DNA of 64,000 nt, from assembly GCA_034401135.1 (NCBI GenBank), contig JAWZSP010000001.1:6200001-6264000 (forward strand), in the 5' to 3' direction. The stretch is from Volutella citrinella. Lineage: Eukaryota > Ascomycota > Sordariomycetes > Hypocreales > Nectriaceae. Every line of letters starts with the position of its first letter. Within the stretch, counting starts at the first letter, position 1. Below are positions 31,401-34,670 of this stretch, piece by piece. The position numbers were made by a program, and so were the translations under genes. The notes under the pieces were generated by a model. It did no database searches. It was given only the letters and a program-made list of their open reading frames with translations, and was not told where the DNA came from.

Positions 31401-32637
31401 TACGACATGCACCAGCAGCACCCAGTGCACGACCAACAAGATTTGTAACGCTGGGAAGTGCAGTTCGTGCACGCTCGACACGCAGTGCGGCACGGGCAAG
31501 GTCTGCAGCGGTGGTCTCTGCGTCGCCGCCTGCGGAACCAATACAGACTGCAGCGCCGGCCACATCTGCCTCAACGGCCGTTGCTCGCCCTGCTCGGCAA
31601 CCTCCCAGTGCGCCACGGGTCAAGTCTGCTCGTCCTCGGGCTCTTGCGGAGCATGCACCGCCGACACTCAATGCGGCACCGGTGAGGTCTGCAGTGGCGG
31701 TGTCTGTAAGGCCGGGTGCACTTCCAACAGCGCTTGTACGAGCGGCCTCTCATGCATCTCTGGTCGCTGTACCGCCTGCACGACAATCTCGCAGTGCGGC
31801 TCGGGCCAGGTCTGCAACACGGGTGTCTGTGGAATCTGTACTGCCGACTCCCAGTGCGGCTCTGGCCAGATCTGCACCAACGGAAACTGCGTCACTGGCT
31901 GCACCAGTAGTAGCGGCTGCCTCGGCGGACTCGTTTGCACATCCGGACGGTGTTCGTCGTGCACCAACAGCACCCAGTGTGCCACCAACCAGGCCTGTGT
32001 GTCGGGACGATGCGGTACTTGTACTACAGCTTCGCAGTGTCGATCCGGCCAGGCATGTAACAGCGGCCAGTGTGTCGCAGGCTGCACCTCCAACTCGCAG
32101 TGCTGCGGAGGTCGCATCTGCTCTAGTGGTTCCTGCGTCACTTGCGCAACCAACTCGCAGTGTGCCAGTGGAAAGATCTGTGACAAGGGCACCTGTACCT
32201 GCTGCTCTGATGACTCGCAGTGTTCCGCGGGCCAGGTCTGCAACAGCGGTCTCTGCCAGGCCGGATGCACCTCCAACAGCCAGTGTAGCTGCGGAAAGGT
32301 GTGTCTGGCGACTGGTCGTTGCGGCACTTGCTCTTCCACGTCTCCTTGCCGGGCGGGCCTCGTGTGTAAGTCGGGCCAGTGCGGTGCCTGCACCTCTGCC
32401 TCGGACTGTGACACCAACCAGATCTGCTCCAACGGCGTCTGCGGCGGCTGCACCTCCAACTCGCAGTGTACCGGAACCAATCAGGTCTGCTCCAGCGGCA
32501 AATGTGTGGCACGACAGTGTGGTGCCGCCGCCGACTGCCATCTCGGCAGTGGCGTCTGCTCCCTCGGTGTGTGCACCTGCTCCAACGGTGTCTGTACCAG
32601 CAGTTCTTCCGCTTCCAGCAGTAGCGGCAAGGACTAG
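4411..32637 (+). CDS. Giant secreted cysteine-repeat protein, 9408 aa
   Basis: One intronless frame of 28,227 bp. Residues 1-22 form a signal peptide (basic start, Leu/Ala core, ending LAGA). Cys-rich blocks lie at residues ~45-310, 1224-1400, 1500-2190, 2665-3080, 3615-4085, 4479-7945 and 7980-9395. Each is tandem copies of C-x5-C-x5-C-x4-C with a spacer of ~5-7 residues, shortening to 2-3 in the last block; DxDC, CxxGxC and NCT sequons are frequent. Between them lie long low-complexity linkers: Gly/Ser/Asp/Gln (~310-1224), GGGTQAPGG-like (~2190-2665), AGGETKAGTTK-like (~3080-3615) and GTAKTAG-like (~4085-4478). The pattern recalls EB, Dickkopf_N or Paramecium-surface-antigen-type repeats, but I claim no homology. 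The C terminus (SSSSASSSSGKD) is hydrophilic, so no GPI or membrane anchor is seen. A role as adhesin, wall-surface or matrix protein is inference. No frameshift is visible. Confidence 0.85.
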   Translation: MTRCNWRLLAGLASMAVPLAGASYSIVHKENVYDEDIILPRQNLNTNKCPASSLCIDGTCTTNILGIDLYNCGSANNACKPGELCVSGECISLGFCDSDPGVCGETGSPCKPGQWCDRGRCKPIQVTVDPMHCGTSNVACKAGHLCINGICVKIDIGTDPNKCGTAQKACDAGNWCFDGVCTPFSIGTNTRGCKKDDDCPLRADCNNGVCTPLLIGTDSYHCGASGVNCTAGSLCVSGVCKPMNLSSTDAEPCESSNKPCSPGQVCSQNRCIPLHVGLDPSRCGDSPQACNKAEVCISGVCVGGLESSAPPFPGLVYCEGNGNNNAGNATGRPSELPDGSGEAKKTGCDCSKFPGETAGTSPAPDGSGTKTPGSNETSSDSGSLPGSSDNPEGTGSQIPPGSGDTGGQSGGDSGSSPGGDSSQSDSGSPPGTTGDQGSGSSDGQSGGDSGSPPGGTDSGSTPGASGDQGSGSTDGQSGGDSGSPPDGTDSGSNSGATGDQGSGGTDGQSGGDAGSPPGSSDGQSGSGSTPGASGDQGSGSNLGDTGDQGPGSTPGDTGGQGDPGSTPGSTGDQQSSGGDDTSGSSDGQATPGSGSDSGGSDSGGDTQVPGSSDGSSSGGDSGSGNDGGSSQVPDTSGGSGSPGSQNPDGSSSGGDSSSGGGTSSGGESSSGGDSSSGGGSSSGGSSSGGDSSGGSGDSSSGGGSSSGGDYSSSSGDTSSGGDSSSGSGSSGNQASDGSSGDGGSSSGGDTSGSSGSQVPNGSSGDGGSSSDGGSSGGGDSSGGGGSSSDGGSSSGGNSSGSGGSSGDGGSSTGGDPSRGGGSSGDGGSSNGGDSSGGGGSSGNGGSSNGGDSSTGGSSSGDGGSSNGGDSSTGGGSSSGGGDSSRGGGGDNQTPGSSGQTSGGDGSGQTSGGTGDNSSGGGDQNPAGGDQNTSGGDQSQGGGDQSQGGGGQSQGGGQSQGGGGQSQGGGDQSSGGGSQSPGGDQSPGGDQNAGGNQNAGGNQNGGGGGGSQATASKGGAGVGGGGSNGAAGTTARAGAGGGVQGSRTARPRPSTTTRPGSGGGTIRPGGDNGNDGGFGIPGFSDTPVAYTFTKGPGTSKTVPAGAKGTKSGAASQSGAKSGQGGDLGPAGSGVATGGGAGAGAGTKTGAAAAGGSGAQTGVPAGGGSGTGTGAAAGGGSGAQTGVPGGGSGTKTGAAPGGSSGTATGASPGTTQSGSSSPEGSDDQGCSPRCTGTDVCIAKKCATFTDPSRCGSQCGANGGGIGPRLARLFKRAVSPCSESQVCIDCKCAPIAGPANCGRSGRNCAAGSVCIRGSCVKLGDDHKCGGKVCPVSSVCISGICISSTVFGECATSKDCKAGATCNNGRCETGCTTSKDCDHGVCVGGRCQVGLRCTGDSGSAAAGLDAEAGGNYGGNRGPAGNRGPELTAVAISAPVSRECGDGVCSNGICIPKEAMKCSMSSDCPQGRVCQSGTCVPRRDTETTGPTGVSTASSSPTPSRSPFSCEVDSDCLSGKVCKSGRCVAITSCLRNSDCKAGSACTAGACVIQQPCKDTSDCTLGKLCRGGSCIARYICSSDVDCVKGRVCDDGACHVENLCTQDVDCSNGEKCEALACVKPEGCVKNSECDAGMHCDSAQCVPLTPCFASHECPRGNQCSRGACVPLAGCRTAVDCQAGSNCRDGACVADHPCARTVDCRAGYVCNAGACVNQAVCTKMTDCPKDQACRSGSCVPTSGCKFTSDCGPGKRCGFNDTCVYDKSCDESTDCEAGRVCIGGGCVIAVPCLTSGDCAPGKRCFQKACIPQTGCEASSDCSSGHICEGRNCVAGTVCKVDAECKDGKMCRGGACSKVAPCSKDQDCSLGNLCRGKACVPEAACVKDTDCRKGEECNSGACIIGRPCGQDYHCSAGEACQSGLCVAQSPCLRGSDCGKDRTCQQGACVTSKGCQKDIDCNPAGICSDGNCVPRQRCVNDVDCDVGFGCRAGACAIKKGCNDGGDCDTRENCKGGVCVPSSRCAKDADCPVAQACKSASCVIQQPCTSNSTCPQGSICQGGGCITDPGCHADSQCGDNAKCRFGTCIKNANCQQDTDCATGLGCRMGYCVPTKCVKTSDCKTGFTCQGGNCVAQYACWMATQCPAGRTCEEHVCVPIKPCTRDQNCTLGRVCQLGACVAEKPCDRDADCKIGESCYQGACALTVKGATTSAAASLAPEGVPTRTASRSGSASATGSGTPRGSRSATGSPRGSATSRGGGISPEGRTGTSTRPPAGAPTSTVAGKGSIGPGTRTTTRSGSPGAGTSQSGPGGKATSGAAGAGQTSPGAGRTGGSSSQAVGSGATSGGFAPLGTTAGVGGGSGTQSPAGRQTGSTKAPGGAGTQGPGRSQTSVGSQAGGAKSQTQGAGTRGGTQAPGGSTRAPGGGTQAPGGGKTSVPGGAGTKAPGGGTQVPGGGKTSVPGGGTQAPGGAKTSVPSAAGTQAPGGGTKAPGGDTRPPSGGKTSVPGGGKSSVPGGAGTQAPGGGTQPGGGKTSVPGGGTKAPGSGTQPGGGKTSVPGGGTKAPGSGTRAPGGAQTSTPGGAGTQAPGGGTRGPGGGKTSVPGGGTQAPQGGAGSSTGPAPGATRKSAGTRGPAPGPTTRPASGAPGGKTSGSGGVSPGKTSSGMAPEGTTGAGGGLGRCTKNSECPSDLTCLGGVCATSRPCKDVQDCLSGYDCTKGFCTTDNPCRSNGDCYTGYQCVGACCIPLIRCNRPIDCDRGYVCKDGACLAERKCVVARDCDVGSSCVSGACVAENSCQNDLQCGAGRSCVKGSCVPKTSCAKDADCGTGLSCSGGACVPPGNCKSSTDCGSGEVCENGKCSPKVACARDLDCGPGHACQSSVCVVQQGCSTNTTCGLGRYCDKGVCVPDMVCSTDSGCPAGYTCKVSACVANHACQRDADCDPGHKCNSLHACVRSTGCDSDTGCDKGCICGDKGCIPKVACNSSTDCINHQTCLKGACVAVNGCLANSDCPIGNTCTQYGTCVPITVCKKASECKDGHSCKDNLCTADEPCEDDNDCDNTQICSKTGACIPKIPCSPDGTCPKGKTCVKNVCIESGPSTGSAGPTSTAGRLTPEGGRSTAPSVPTKSGRGTTAPTAQKPSTAGKSPTKTQTSTAASTTSAGAQSTSSSAPAKSSSSPAATTSKAPASGTSSRTQATGGSFIPGGFDAGSTTSRAAGAGTTKGAGAGTKASTTKAAGGETKASTTKAAGGESKAATTKAAGGETKAGTTKGPGAGTRAGTTQSAGTEVIAGAGTTKGAGAGTKAGTTKVAGGETRPGTTKGAGGETRAGTTQGAAAGAGTTQAGVGAGTTQGVGGGAKTSQGAGAGGPQGGAGSTQPGGEEEGKSSSPAAGGEAQTSAPGGGGGGSGGGGGGAQTDAGAQSVAGGSGTSTGGQGAAGAGSNTAAGAPSSSKPATQSSYAPGTQSFGVAGGASSSAAQPTKSAGPAKSASPTKSASPTKSAGPTKSAGTTKPAAPTTSAARTSTSSRAAPTTSSGAPASSSSSAASSTARSSNTAGQTIAGVGTKSSGPGTKSAGPGTKSAEPGTKSAAASTKSQGAGTKSAGAGTKSAGTTRSTVTTATRGTATATSGPTRKSCTLSSDCGKDGICRFGTCASICKSDIDCKAGLQCEEGACIVAIPCNSKADCPTGDKCTSDGSCVPVQGCLTTVDCGTGDTCQAGKCVSATPCGLDKDCGSGLKCVTGYCAPPLPCKTDPDCKAGSEKCNSNGACVPKDGCNLDHDCDKGFVCSTLNKTCIAAAQCVSTPECSTGYQCQNGKCVPANACSSGVDCSQGESCKNGACVAVKPCAVDNDCPQGQSCREHGACVAKTACTNSTGCPHGETCNSQGVCVSESPCSNDGDCDPGLMCTSNGCCVSESGCKSSADCRQGETCVDGKCGALNKCNSTDSCPAGQECSTHNACVPAQGCGTDSHCGAGRACKNGSCIPKSGCIVTSDCGANLVCDNGECVKKVPCADDNDCKPGQTCKGGVCSTRTVSCSVETDCAAGYVCKNSLCQPEPPCVADSNCRKGEICNAGACVLGKTCTTAADCNVNAGEICNNGLCRGSIKPEGEGTTAASGRPPTRTGTTTSGAAGAKASTTGPAAGTAKTVGTAKTAGTVKTEGTAKTAGTAKTAGTSKPEGTAKTTGTAKTAGTAKTAGTAKTEGTAKTAGTLKPEGTAISEGTAKTAGTAKTAGTAKTAGTAKPEGTAKTEATAKTAGTATTAGTAKTEGTAKTAGTATTAGTAKTEGTAKTAGTLKPEGTAKSEGTAKTAGTAKSAGTTKSASASAGPQKSGTTRAAAPSSSKPAAGGASSSTGDGGFGIQGTTVATARGATTSAAAGASTRAGASTSAPVGKSPSTTAPAGKSPSGSAPAGKSASTSAAASASVAAGKTSGAAAKTSGSAAKASGSAAKTSGSAAKTSGTASRTTTTAGDFQPQDATSDRSTKPATAPPSSPTGGICNADTDCSKGHRCKAQICVPSALPDCGTSSACKAGQMCVGGVCIPASLEQCNINSKCPKDQYCSSLAYCMPTNLTTCTLDSQCAPQTTCTGGLCLSQVPIPNCKSKSDCKVGEACTAGRCLPDNINGCKSSLECGPGRNCTSNACLPSTLPKCKSDAECSDHTVCRLGVCLPDVTTSCQKDSDCVRAQSCQAGLCLPDIRYPNCTLSSNCTNGQACVGGICLPEGMSGCTRNSNCTVDGQACVGGICLPAGLPPCRLNSDCDNSQICRVGHCIPEAMRPCSESKECGTAESCSGGICLPKEYPPCKSDGDCGSGEACRNSTCLPTTLKTCKGSGDCGTAQDCRAGVCLPSTLPDCLTDGDCGGEALCRLSICMPPNITTCATAAACGANKTCTGGTCLPESYPPCKSDSNCGKKQSCYGMVCLPDSLVLCGSTPECKPDQNCKNGVCLPKSFTECKNNTGCTSGKVCRIGVCLDPNMAICKSDTDCAAKENCVAGVCAPHVFPGCQTSANCTKGQTCTSSVCLPSGLKGCSSSSQCTDGQTCRAGVCVPTALPSCIDDDDCESTEACRVGSCLPKALISCTTNQQCSSGQNCTAGICLASPYPACTTKAQCAAGQVCTGGSCFPSGVTNCSASTNCTTGQACRGGACLPSTLGSCVTDKDCNNVQVCRFSTCVPRNMTKCTPSNTTPGTTTGCSAGQTCTGGFCVPEPFPTCKMDHECLAKEDCTAGRCLPAGLVTCQSSRDCPNDQDCRSGLCLPGSITNCTADAQCSKKATCRFGSCLPLDMSTCKLDEQCTPAQRCQAGVCMPREFPVCASNQDCESNNSCRNGTCLPNIFSVCGANGACAGTGRVCSQGVCVPSTLNNCTADGDCAINHHCRINKCIPQNITSCTQDANCMATQACSGGLCTDQKFGTCRIDSDCNTGSKEVCKSGICLPSGLLSCSSTAACGDSQSCTSGVCLPSSYIPCTNNTGCNANELCRLGHCVPQDLKPCGNSTNCPRQQACLAGVCQPQQYPVCKDVTECSKGNNCVAGSCIPNTLGSCNPNNTASCGKNQICKSGVCLPTVLPTCTGDTNCTKSQVCRLGCCLPGNITTCQTNTQCSSTQSCTAGMCLPLAFPTCKTAQECNTGELCISGRCFPDNVPTCKVNTDCKAQLTVCTGGICLPESLPSCTMDDQCSGTEVCRSSVCIPHTFTSCANDTNCGSTQVCAGGFCVAQTAQNCTAKTKCGSGNACTGGMCLPTSLANCTSKMDCARDQVCKSGACFPGGLPTCKVDGDCSTSEICRANTCIPKKLVGCNTEKDCGAGYTCTVGICLKDPFPACLRDEDCKSTEACRSGYCMSKVIKGCKEEGDCPLGQSCLSKNCIPDYINSCDSQQDCKEPLVCRYGSCLPRVIKACTAVSECAQGEMCNGGLCYPEPNPACTATRDCASNEVCTSGRCLPAEVKACTKSSDCGTDRSCQQGACLPTVLPSCKNDTDCSSSQACRLGHCLPMPLLTCTTNANCTEGKNCTGGMCLPRLYPSCQSDRNCTKNQVCKGSCCVPSSIANCTSDSNCASQQTCSSGACLPSVLSKCTLDYQCSAGHVCRLGVCVPQTLTVCQNDTACKDAGIDQKCVGGFCLPPAYSNCTQNRDCSNHEICAGGSCLPDTLSPCVGDSQCGESQICKSGVCLPSALLTCTTDKQCSDGLVCRVGCCLPRTLTSCVATKDCGSNLNCTAGLCIPSIFPGCKVASDCGSGHTCTSKTCVPSGLKNCTAKTASTDCEGNQVCKDGVCLPSTLPACSGNDNNCTATDHVCRLGTCVPRNMTVCSNSSQCSQSQSCTGGVCLPSEYPPCNATGSGSNGCGSNQTCIQGHCLPGGTKPCQTGNVCPAGQTCTSGACLPSQLAPCQLDEQCGTGKVCRVGRCIPTSTSTCQSTENCKGNNNTVCSGGFCIPASVGNCTSGKDCDSTETCRNGLCIPVILTACDVNSTTANASCSAGSGCVAGTCLPNNLPKCQVDKDCGASRICRLKVCMPSQITNCTTAADCSSNHTCSSGICAPRPYADCLADADCLKGHSCRKGTCIPSNIPTCGANGAGCPSASNCTSGVCLPGTLPNCTSDSQCGSRQLCRLGRCIPTEMNICTSKANCNTDEVCTGGLCCPEKFPKCSVSADCVQGDSCVGGTCLPSSLPKCATTADCSTGQRCESGKCIPSSLAPCTGDSDCAARQLCRLGVCMPSSLNQCQNKAQCSTNQTCTAGLCLPQPYDTCNKTSDCGKQATCSSGVCLPTTLPACTATPNNCTGSQSCIGGVCLSGGLLKCAEDDDCAVNQVCRHERCMPKTLVTCVDSKQCAANETCSDGLCLPQSYPSCSKDTECPGKTGAQYCRGGICVPSAVKGCQSNSDCGKNTICTGGSCLPDSLEPCKSSPDCASSQVCRLGVCLPNNITTCSSTGSSTTSGPKTTTGPKATTSATSGTAGGDSAQCASGQTCTGQICVSEIFPKCAAAKDCPSTQACIGGTCVPKTIPACVTSVDCGSGLACKSGACIPTALQNCTADAECLSSQVCRLGSCMPKTVKSCKSDGQCASGQECAGGICVPEMYPPCKENGDCGTGKNCTGGRCMAGSFTSCTSSRNCASDQTCESGICLPSALSNCTNEVQCNANQVCRLGRCLPKDLQKCGPGGTPCTKSEVCRGGICLPPPFGVCKLNSDCLSGDNCIGGCCLPSSVADCKANSNCTATQKCANGACVPRVLSNCTADTDCDATDICRLGVCMPGNLKACTSSPQCLSNQTCTGGFCLPTAFPKCNSTATGSVSACKAGEACLAGTCLPAGLKACDAKSACPTGQMCTNSVCLPQVMTTCTDEATCPENHMCRLGVCIPRATGVCANDNQCSQGNTCTAGLCLPTVYPACKSSSECSSNHTCIGGTCLPGSLTKCTTDSQCGDSQACMGGICLPHLLPRCTNDTACGLTELCRLGVCVPRDIKTCSASSGGTGGGASPSGSASSPGSTSAAGGGGKSSSSGNDSGSVGCSGNQTCVGGICLESLLPTCKTNSTCKTGESCTSGVCLPSVLPTCKTSANCTGRTNCTGGICVPSVLPTCKTDGECKDSSLVCRLGVCMPGIINTCKTTTECRGNQTCETGICIPTSVLCSTDSQCGSGKVCRNGLCSASTFASCTTDTDCNAAKASTGKDQTCTAGHCIPTTLQKCTNTTQCATKQICSGGVCLDSGLAKCSTNVDCSASETCRSGQCIPKAILTCTTDSNCKSANSETCVGGLCVSSLTGCTKDSNCTSKETCNQGFCRPKVTPGCTTDSNCTSSQFCSSGSCVSRTANCTTNANCGSNQQCISGSCSPNIGNTTCSTAADCASSNVGLCGMGLCVCKAGKCALDSSIQSCTQDSQCTKSNHTCQSGACAPTLACTSVADCRASLPLCSLPGACSCTKGQCNLGASSVPTCTSDTGCAANETCQAGSCVAVNRGCNADNDCSGQLLTGGVRCMFGLCKCIAAGTSTSGGTGGGSATASAAGASASGAVGSSKTGKSCVYQGPAACSTSAQCASGQTCTAGRCASSTPQCTSDTNCTTGRICLSGTCVTGCNVNRDCATGSVCQLGTCIPACSDAKPCPSGKVCQKGMCYDKTLIKCSTDAQCPTGEVCQLGSCLPTLLHLCVSNEQCIKGQICESGTCVDCDADSDCPSYQKCTNGACTNATTISCTQSNANTACGGGGLVCSNNVCRPCTSRSQCLTGQVCNNGTCGECKSNSQCSGGNNGTAVCNKGKCGGCTANSQCENGLICKSGVCTPCKADKDCDATDVCSAGICVPGCTSNDECDEGESCQAGQCGPCTSNSQCGDGQACLKGKCGPCTQDGNCSPGEICDTGTCQPGCNDNGDCDDGLICKAGRCKACTLSSQCGGTQVCLSGGKCGACPDDSWCKTTEVCQEGVCLPACTSNGQCSNGQACLKGRCGKCTTNTQCTSGQVCRSEGSCGSCTQDSQCTSQSGQICSSGQCVSGCSSSTQCPSSKPVCTSGRCGACTQNTECKTGQVCNNGACGSCTDSTQCSAGNVCEAGICHARCNGPSSCSGGKVCGSDGVCKTCTETSQCSLGQACVNGVCGVCTSSSQCPKNQICDGGICQTGCVSNEQCAGSLVCKTGLCTQCTTTTDCNDGQVCRTDGTCGNCTTDAQCGTGKYCGTTSGSCRVKCASNPQCGGGQVCNTVTGRCAACNTTSQCSGGLACIASTGTASTGSSTGGTISICSACSSNSHCSSGYYCNNSTGTCVVSCTSNSNCASGQVCKSGQCTKCSANKDCTGGQVCRTDGTCGACTQDSQCGTGGDCNNGQCASSCSIFSMGIVTGEKCANGLLCTAGICLGCKTNADCDQFTGYCTSNALSDKSSLTIGVCAYCTLDSQCSTGEKCRKGNCNPTCTTNGQCGGGQVCNSGVCEGCSSNTQCSAGQFCRPDGTCGSCTSDTQCPTGQVCQAGVCNSKCTSNANCGGSQVCSSGKCMPCTSSTQCNAGQTCINGGCNQCSTDSQCSTGQVCNGGNCVTGCTNTADCCNGLVCASGRCTTCTSSTQCTTNKICNAGKCSSCTLDTQCGTGKVCSGGLCVAACGTNTDCSAGHICLNGRCSPCSATSQCATGQVCSSSGSCGACTADTQCGTGEVCSGGVCKAGCTSNSACTSGLSCISGRCTACTTISQCGSGQVCNTGVCGICTADSQCGSGQICTNGNCVTGCTSSSGCLGGLVCTSGRCSSCTNSTQCATNQACVSGRCGTCTTASQCRSGQACNSGQCVAGCTSNSQCCGGRICSSGSCVTCATNSQCASGKICDKGTCTCCSDDSQCSAGQVCNSGLCQAGCTSNSQCSCGKVCLATGRCGTCSSTSPCRAGLVCKSGQCGACTSASDCDTNQICSNGVCGGCTSNSQCTGTNQVCSSGKCVARQCGAAADCHLGSGVCSLGVCTCSNGVCTSSSSASSSSGKD
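5340..8060 (+). repeat. Gly/Ser/Asp/Gln-rich low-complexity linker (coding)
   Basis: About 900 codons of the giant gene. It begins with roughly 30-residue imperfect repeats of the DSGSPPGGTDSGS type, passes into SSGGDSSSGG and GGDQSQGGG stretches, and ends in GTKTGAAAGG-like repeats. It is cysteine-poor (isolated Cys only near its start), rich in potential O-glycosylation sites and probably unstructured. It separates the first and second Cys-rich blocks. Confidence 0.85.
8910..10980 (+). repeat. Tandem 23-residue four-Cys units (coding)
   Basis: About 30 tandem units of C-x5-C-x5-C-x4-C-x5, e.g. CxxxxDC-xxGxxC-xxGxC-Vxxxx. DC before the second unit half and GxCV at the end are nearly invariant. 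The period is about 23 residues (69 bp), shorter than the 25-residue units further downstream in the same protein. The same unit type recurs at 12,410-13,650 and 15,260-16,665. Confidence 0.8.
16780..17315 (+). repeat. 15-bp tandem repeat encoding GTAKT(A/E)
   Basis: About 36 tandem copies of a 15-base unit (consensus near GGAACTGCAAAGACG) inside the giant gene, encoding pentapeptides such as GTAKT with A, E, P or S changes. The length is a multiple of three, so copy-number changes would keep the frame. It is the most regular repeat in the window and a likely hot spot for length variation between isolates. Confidence 0.85.
17845..27180 (+). repeat. About 30 cycles of a four-unit (~100-residue) super-repeat
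   Basis: Each 25-residue unit is C-x5-C-x5-C-x4-C-x7. Successive units alternate in fixed order. Type A carries CR(L/V/I)GxC(L/M/I)P followed by an NITTC-like end. Type B carries CTGGxCLP followed by a YPPC-like end. Type C usually ends CLPxxLxxC. Type D ends GVCLPSTLPxC. I counted about 29-30 type A units, one per ~300 bp. Short Ser/Thr/Gly/Lys linkers interrupt at ~25,095-25,190 and ~26,700-26,830. Confidence 0.8.
28380..32600 (+). repeat. Short four-Cys units with three-unit cycle (coding)
   Basis: In the C-terminal ~1400 residues the unit shrinks to 20-21 residues (C-x5-C-x5-C-x4-C-x2-3). From about 29,000 onward the units often run in threes: one opening (A/T)GCTSNS, one following GRCxxC, and one following CGxCTxDSQC. 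This gives a ~61-residue (~183-bp) cycle, clearest from ~31,300 to 32,300. Confidence 0.75.
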
Positions 32638-33201
32638 TGGGAGCAAAACTGTTGACGAAGAAGAAGAAGAAGCTTTTCCTTTAATACATGGAGTAGATGG
32701 AATTTCGTTTGTCTATATTTCCTTATCTCCTTTGTCTTTTCAACCTTTCACGACATTCCTTACTATGATACCAGGCATAAAGTGCCAAGCCCGCTTCTAA
32801 AGAAGTTCGAATAATTCGGCCATCGTTGCTCAAAATGATTAACTCTCTCGTGAGACGGGCCTTGGCTGGATCAGCAGGATAGATTTCTGTATTGCGTTTT
32901 GTTCAAAGCAAGCGATTGCGAAAATGGGTAATAATTTAGCCCTGGATGGCTATCCCCTCCTTTAATCTTAATAGCTAGTGTCAAATAAACGACTTTGAAA
33001 TGATTCTTTTGCCTTTTGGGTTCTCCAACTCTGTGCTCGTCGTTCGGTTCTGTTGGCTGATGGGTAACCTACACAATACAGTATAAATCCATTATCGAAC
33101 GGTGCACACACACACTGTCCGACATGTCCACCACTGGCATCTTCCCTCAAGTACCTTGTTCATACACTACTATCTACACTACGCCAGCAGCAACACTTGT
33201 A
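32638..33201. other. Convergent 3' flanks
   Basis: Some 560 bases between the convergent giant gene and the DUF1593 gene. They contain a short (GAA)n tract at about 32,656-32,673, T-rich stretches and AATAAA-like words suited to polyadenylation on either strand. No gene is seen. Confidence 0.5.
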
Positions 33202-34670
33202 CTACGACACAGGACGCACAGGCTGGATAATAATGCGTCGATACGCCGTCAGCTGCGGCGTCCCACTATCCTTGACCTCTAGAATGACATGCAACGGCGC
33301 TCCCCTTTCCAGCGACAGCTTCTCCCTCTCCACGAAGCACGACTTTCCGGGCCCGGGGACGGTAATCTCCACCTTGCTCCCACTGCCCACGGGCTTGAGC
33401 TCCAGGTCGGCCACCTCAAAGGAGTGGTAGTAGCGGATGGCGCTGGGCTCCTTGTACTGGAACCAGTTGAAGGAGAGGTCGTCGCCGTCGGGGTCGTAGC
33501 TGGCGGACGCGTCGACGGTGATGGTGGCGCCGGCCTCGACGTCAATGCAGACGGGAGCTAGACCCTTGTCACCGTTGACGACAGCCACGGGCGCGTGGTT
33601 GGCCTTTGAGAAGTCCGGACTCAGCGTCCACTGCATGCGGGCGGCGAAGTCGTTCTGGTAGGCGCGGCGCCAGCGCCAGATGGTGGCCTTGTTGGACAGG
33701 TAGAGCCCGCCGTCAATGCCCTTGACGGCGTCGGCGGCGTCGGACAGGTGGCCCCTCGGGGGCAGGCCGCTTGGGCTGACGTTGACGGGCAGGAAGCGGC
33801 CGCCCCAGGATCCCCACGAGGGCTCTTCGGGGGTTCCGAGGCCGTTCTGGATGAGGTAGAGAAAGGTGGGCGAGTCGCCCTCCATGGCGTACATGACGTC
33901 TGGGTACTCGGCGCCGAGGGGCCCGACCTGGATGTGCTCTTTCAGCCACGCAGGCGAGACGACGCTCTGGTCGGGACCACCGGGCTCGCCTAGGTTGCTC
34001 GAGATGCCGAGCCAGCCGGCGGAGAAGTACTGGTTCCAGCCGTGGACGGCGCAGATGTAGAAGATGTCGGGCCACTGCTGGCGGATCCAGGAGCCCGTGT
34101 CGTCCTGGTCTGATATGGCGTAGACGCGCAGCTTGGCCCGGAGCAGCGGCGCGTCGGCTCGGGTGCGGATGCGGTGTAGGACCGAGGCCAGGACGTTTGT
34201 GCCTCCCCACACAGCGACCCAGAGGGGGCGTTCGTCGGGGGCGAGGAGGCGCTGCATGAGGAGCTCGGCGCCGGGGCTGAGCGGGATGGAGTCGCCCACG
34301 GCCTCCATTCCGTAGACCTGCGCGTGTTAGCACCGTTGAATCGGGTCACGGGAGTGACATGACATACGGGAGCACCCGGCTTGATAATGGACCGGATGTA
34401 GTCGGCGCTAGGGTATGGGCAGTCTGGGTGGGCGTGGGCACTCAGGTTGTCAACAACGGCGGCATACCCGTTGACGACCTGGTGCAGAGCCTCGGGGGCA
34501 ACCTTATCACGCAGCCATGTCGACGTCACCGGCACGAGGCCCTCTGTGTCGAACTGGTTTGCATAAGTCAGGAACCGGCAAAACGACTGCGTGTCGTCGG
34601 GCTCGTTGGTGATGTCAGTCAGGATAAACACCCGCGGCTTGGACTGGAACGGAAGTGTAGTGGAAGCCAT
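33202..34670 (-). CDS. DUF1593 (Sde182-type) nucleoside-hydrolase-like protein
   Basis: Two exons, 34670-34368 and 34317-33202, joined across a 50-bp phase-0 intron (GTATGT...CTAACACGCGCAG), giving 472 residues. The N-terminal part starts RVFILTDITNEPDDTQS; its clustered acidic residues resemble the metal-binding start of inosine-uridine nucleoside hydrolases, to whose fold this family belongs. The middle has VAVWGGTNVLASVL and YAISDQDDTGSW. The C-terminal ~100 residues contain an Ig/PKD-like motif (DASASYDPDGDDLSFNW). This layout matches proteins annotated as cellulose-binding Sde182/DUF1593. The substrate is unknown. No signal peptide is visible, so an intracellular location is more likely than secretion. 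It is divergent from the sugar transporter. Confidence 0.85.
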
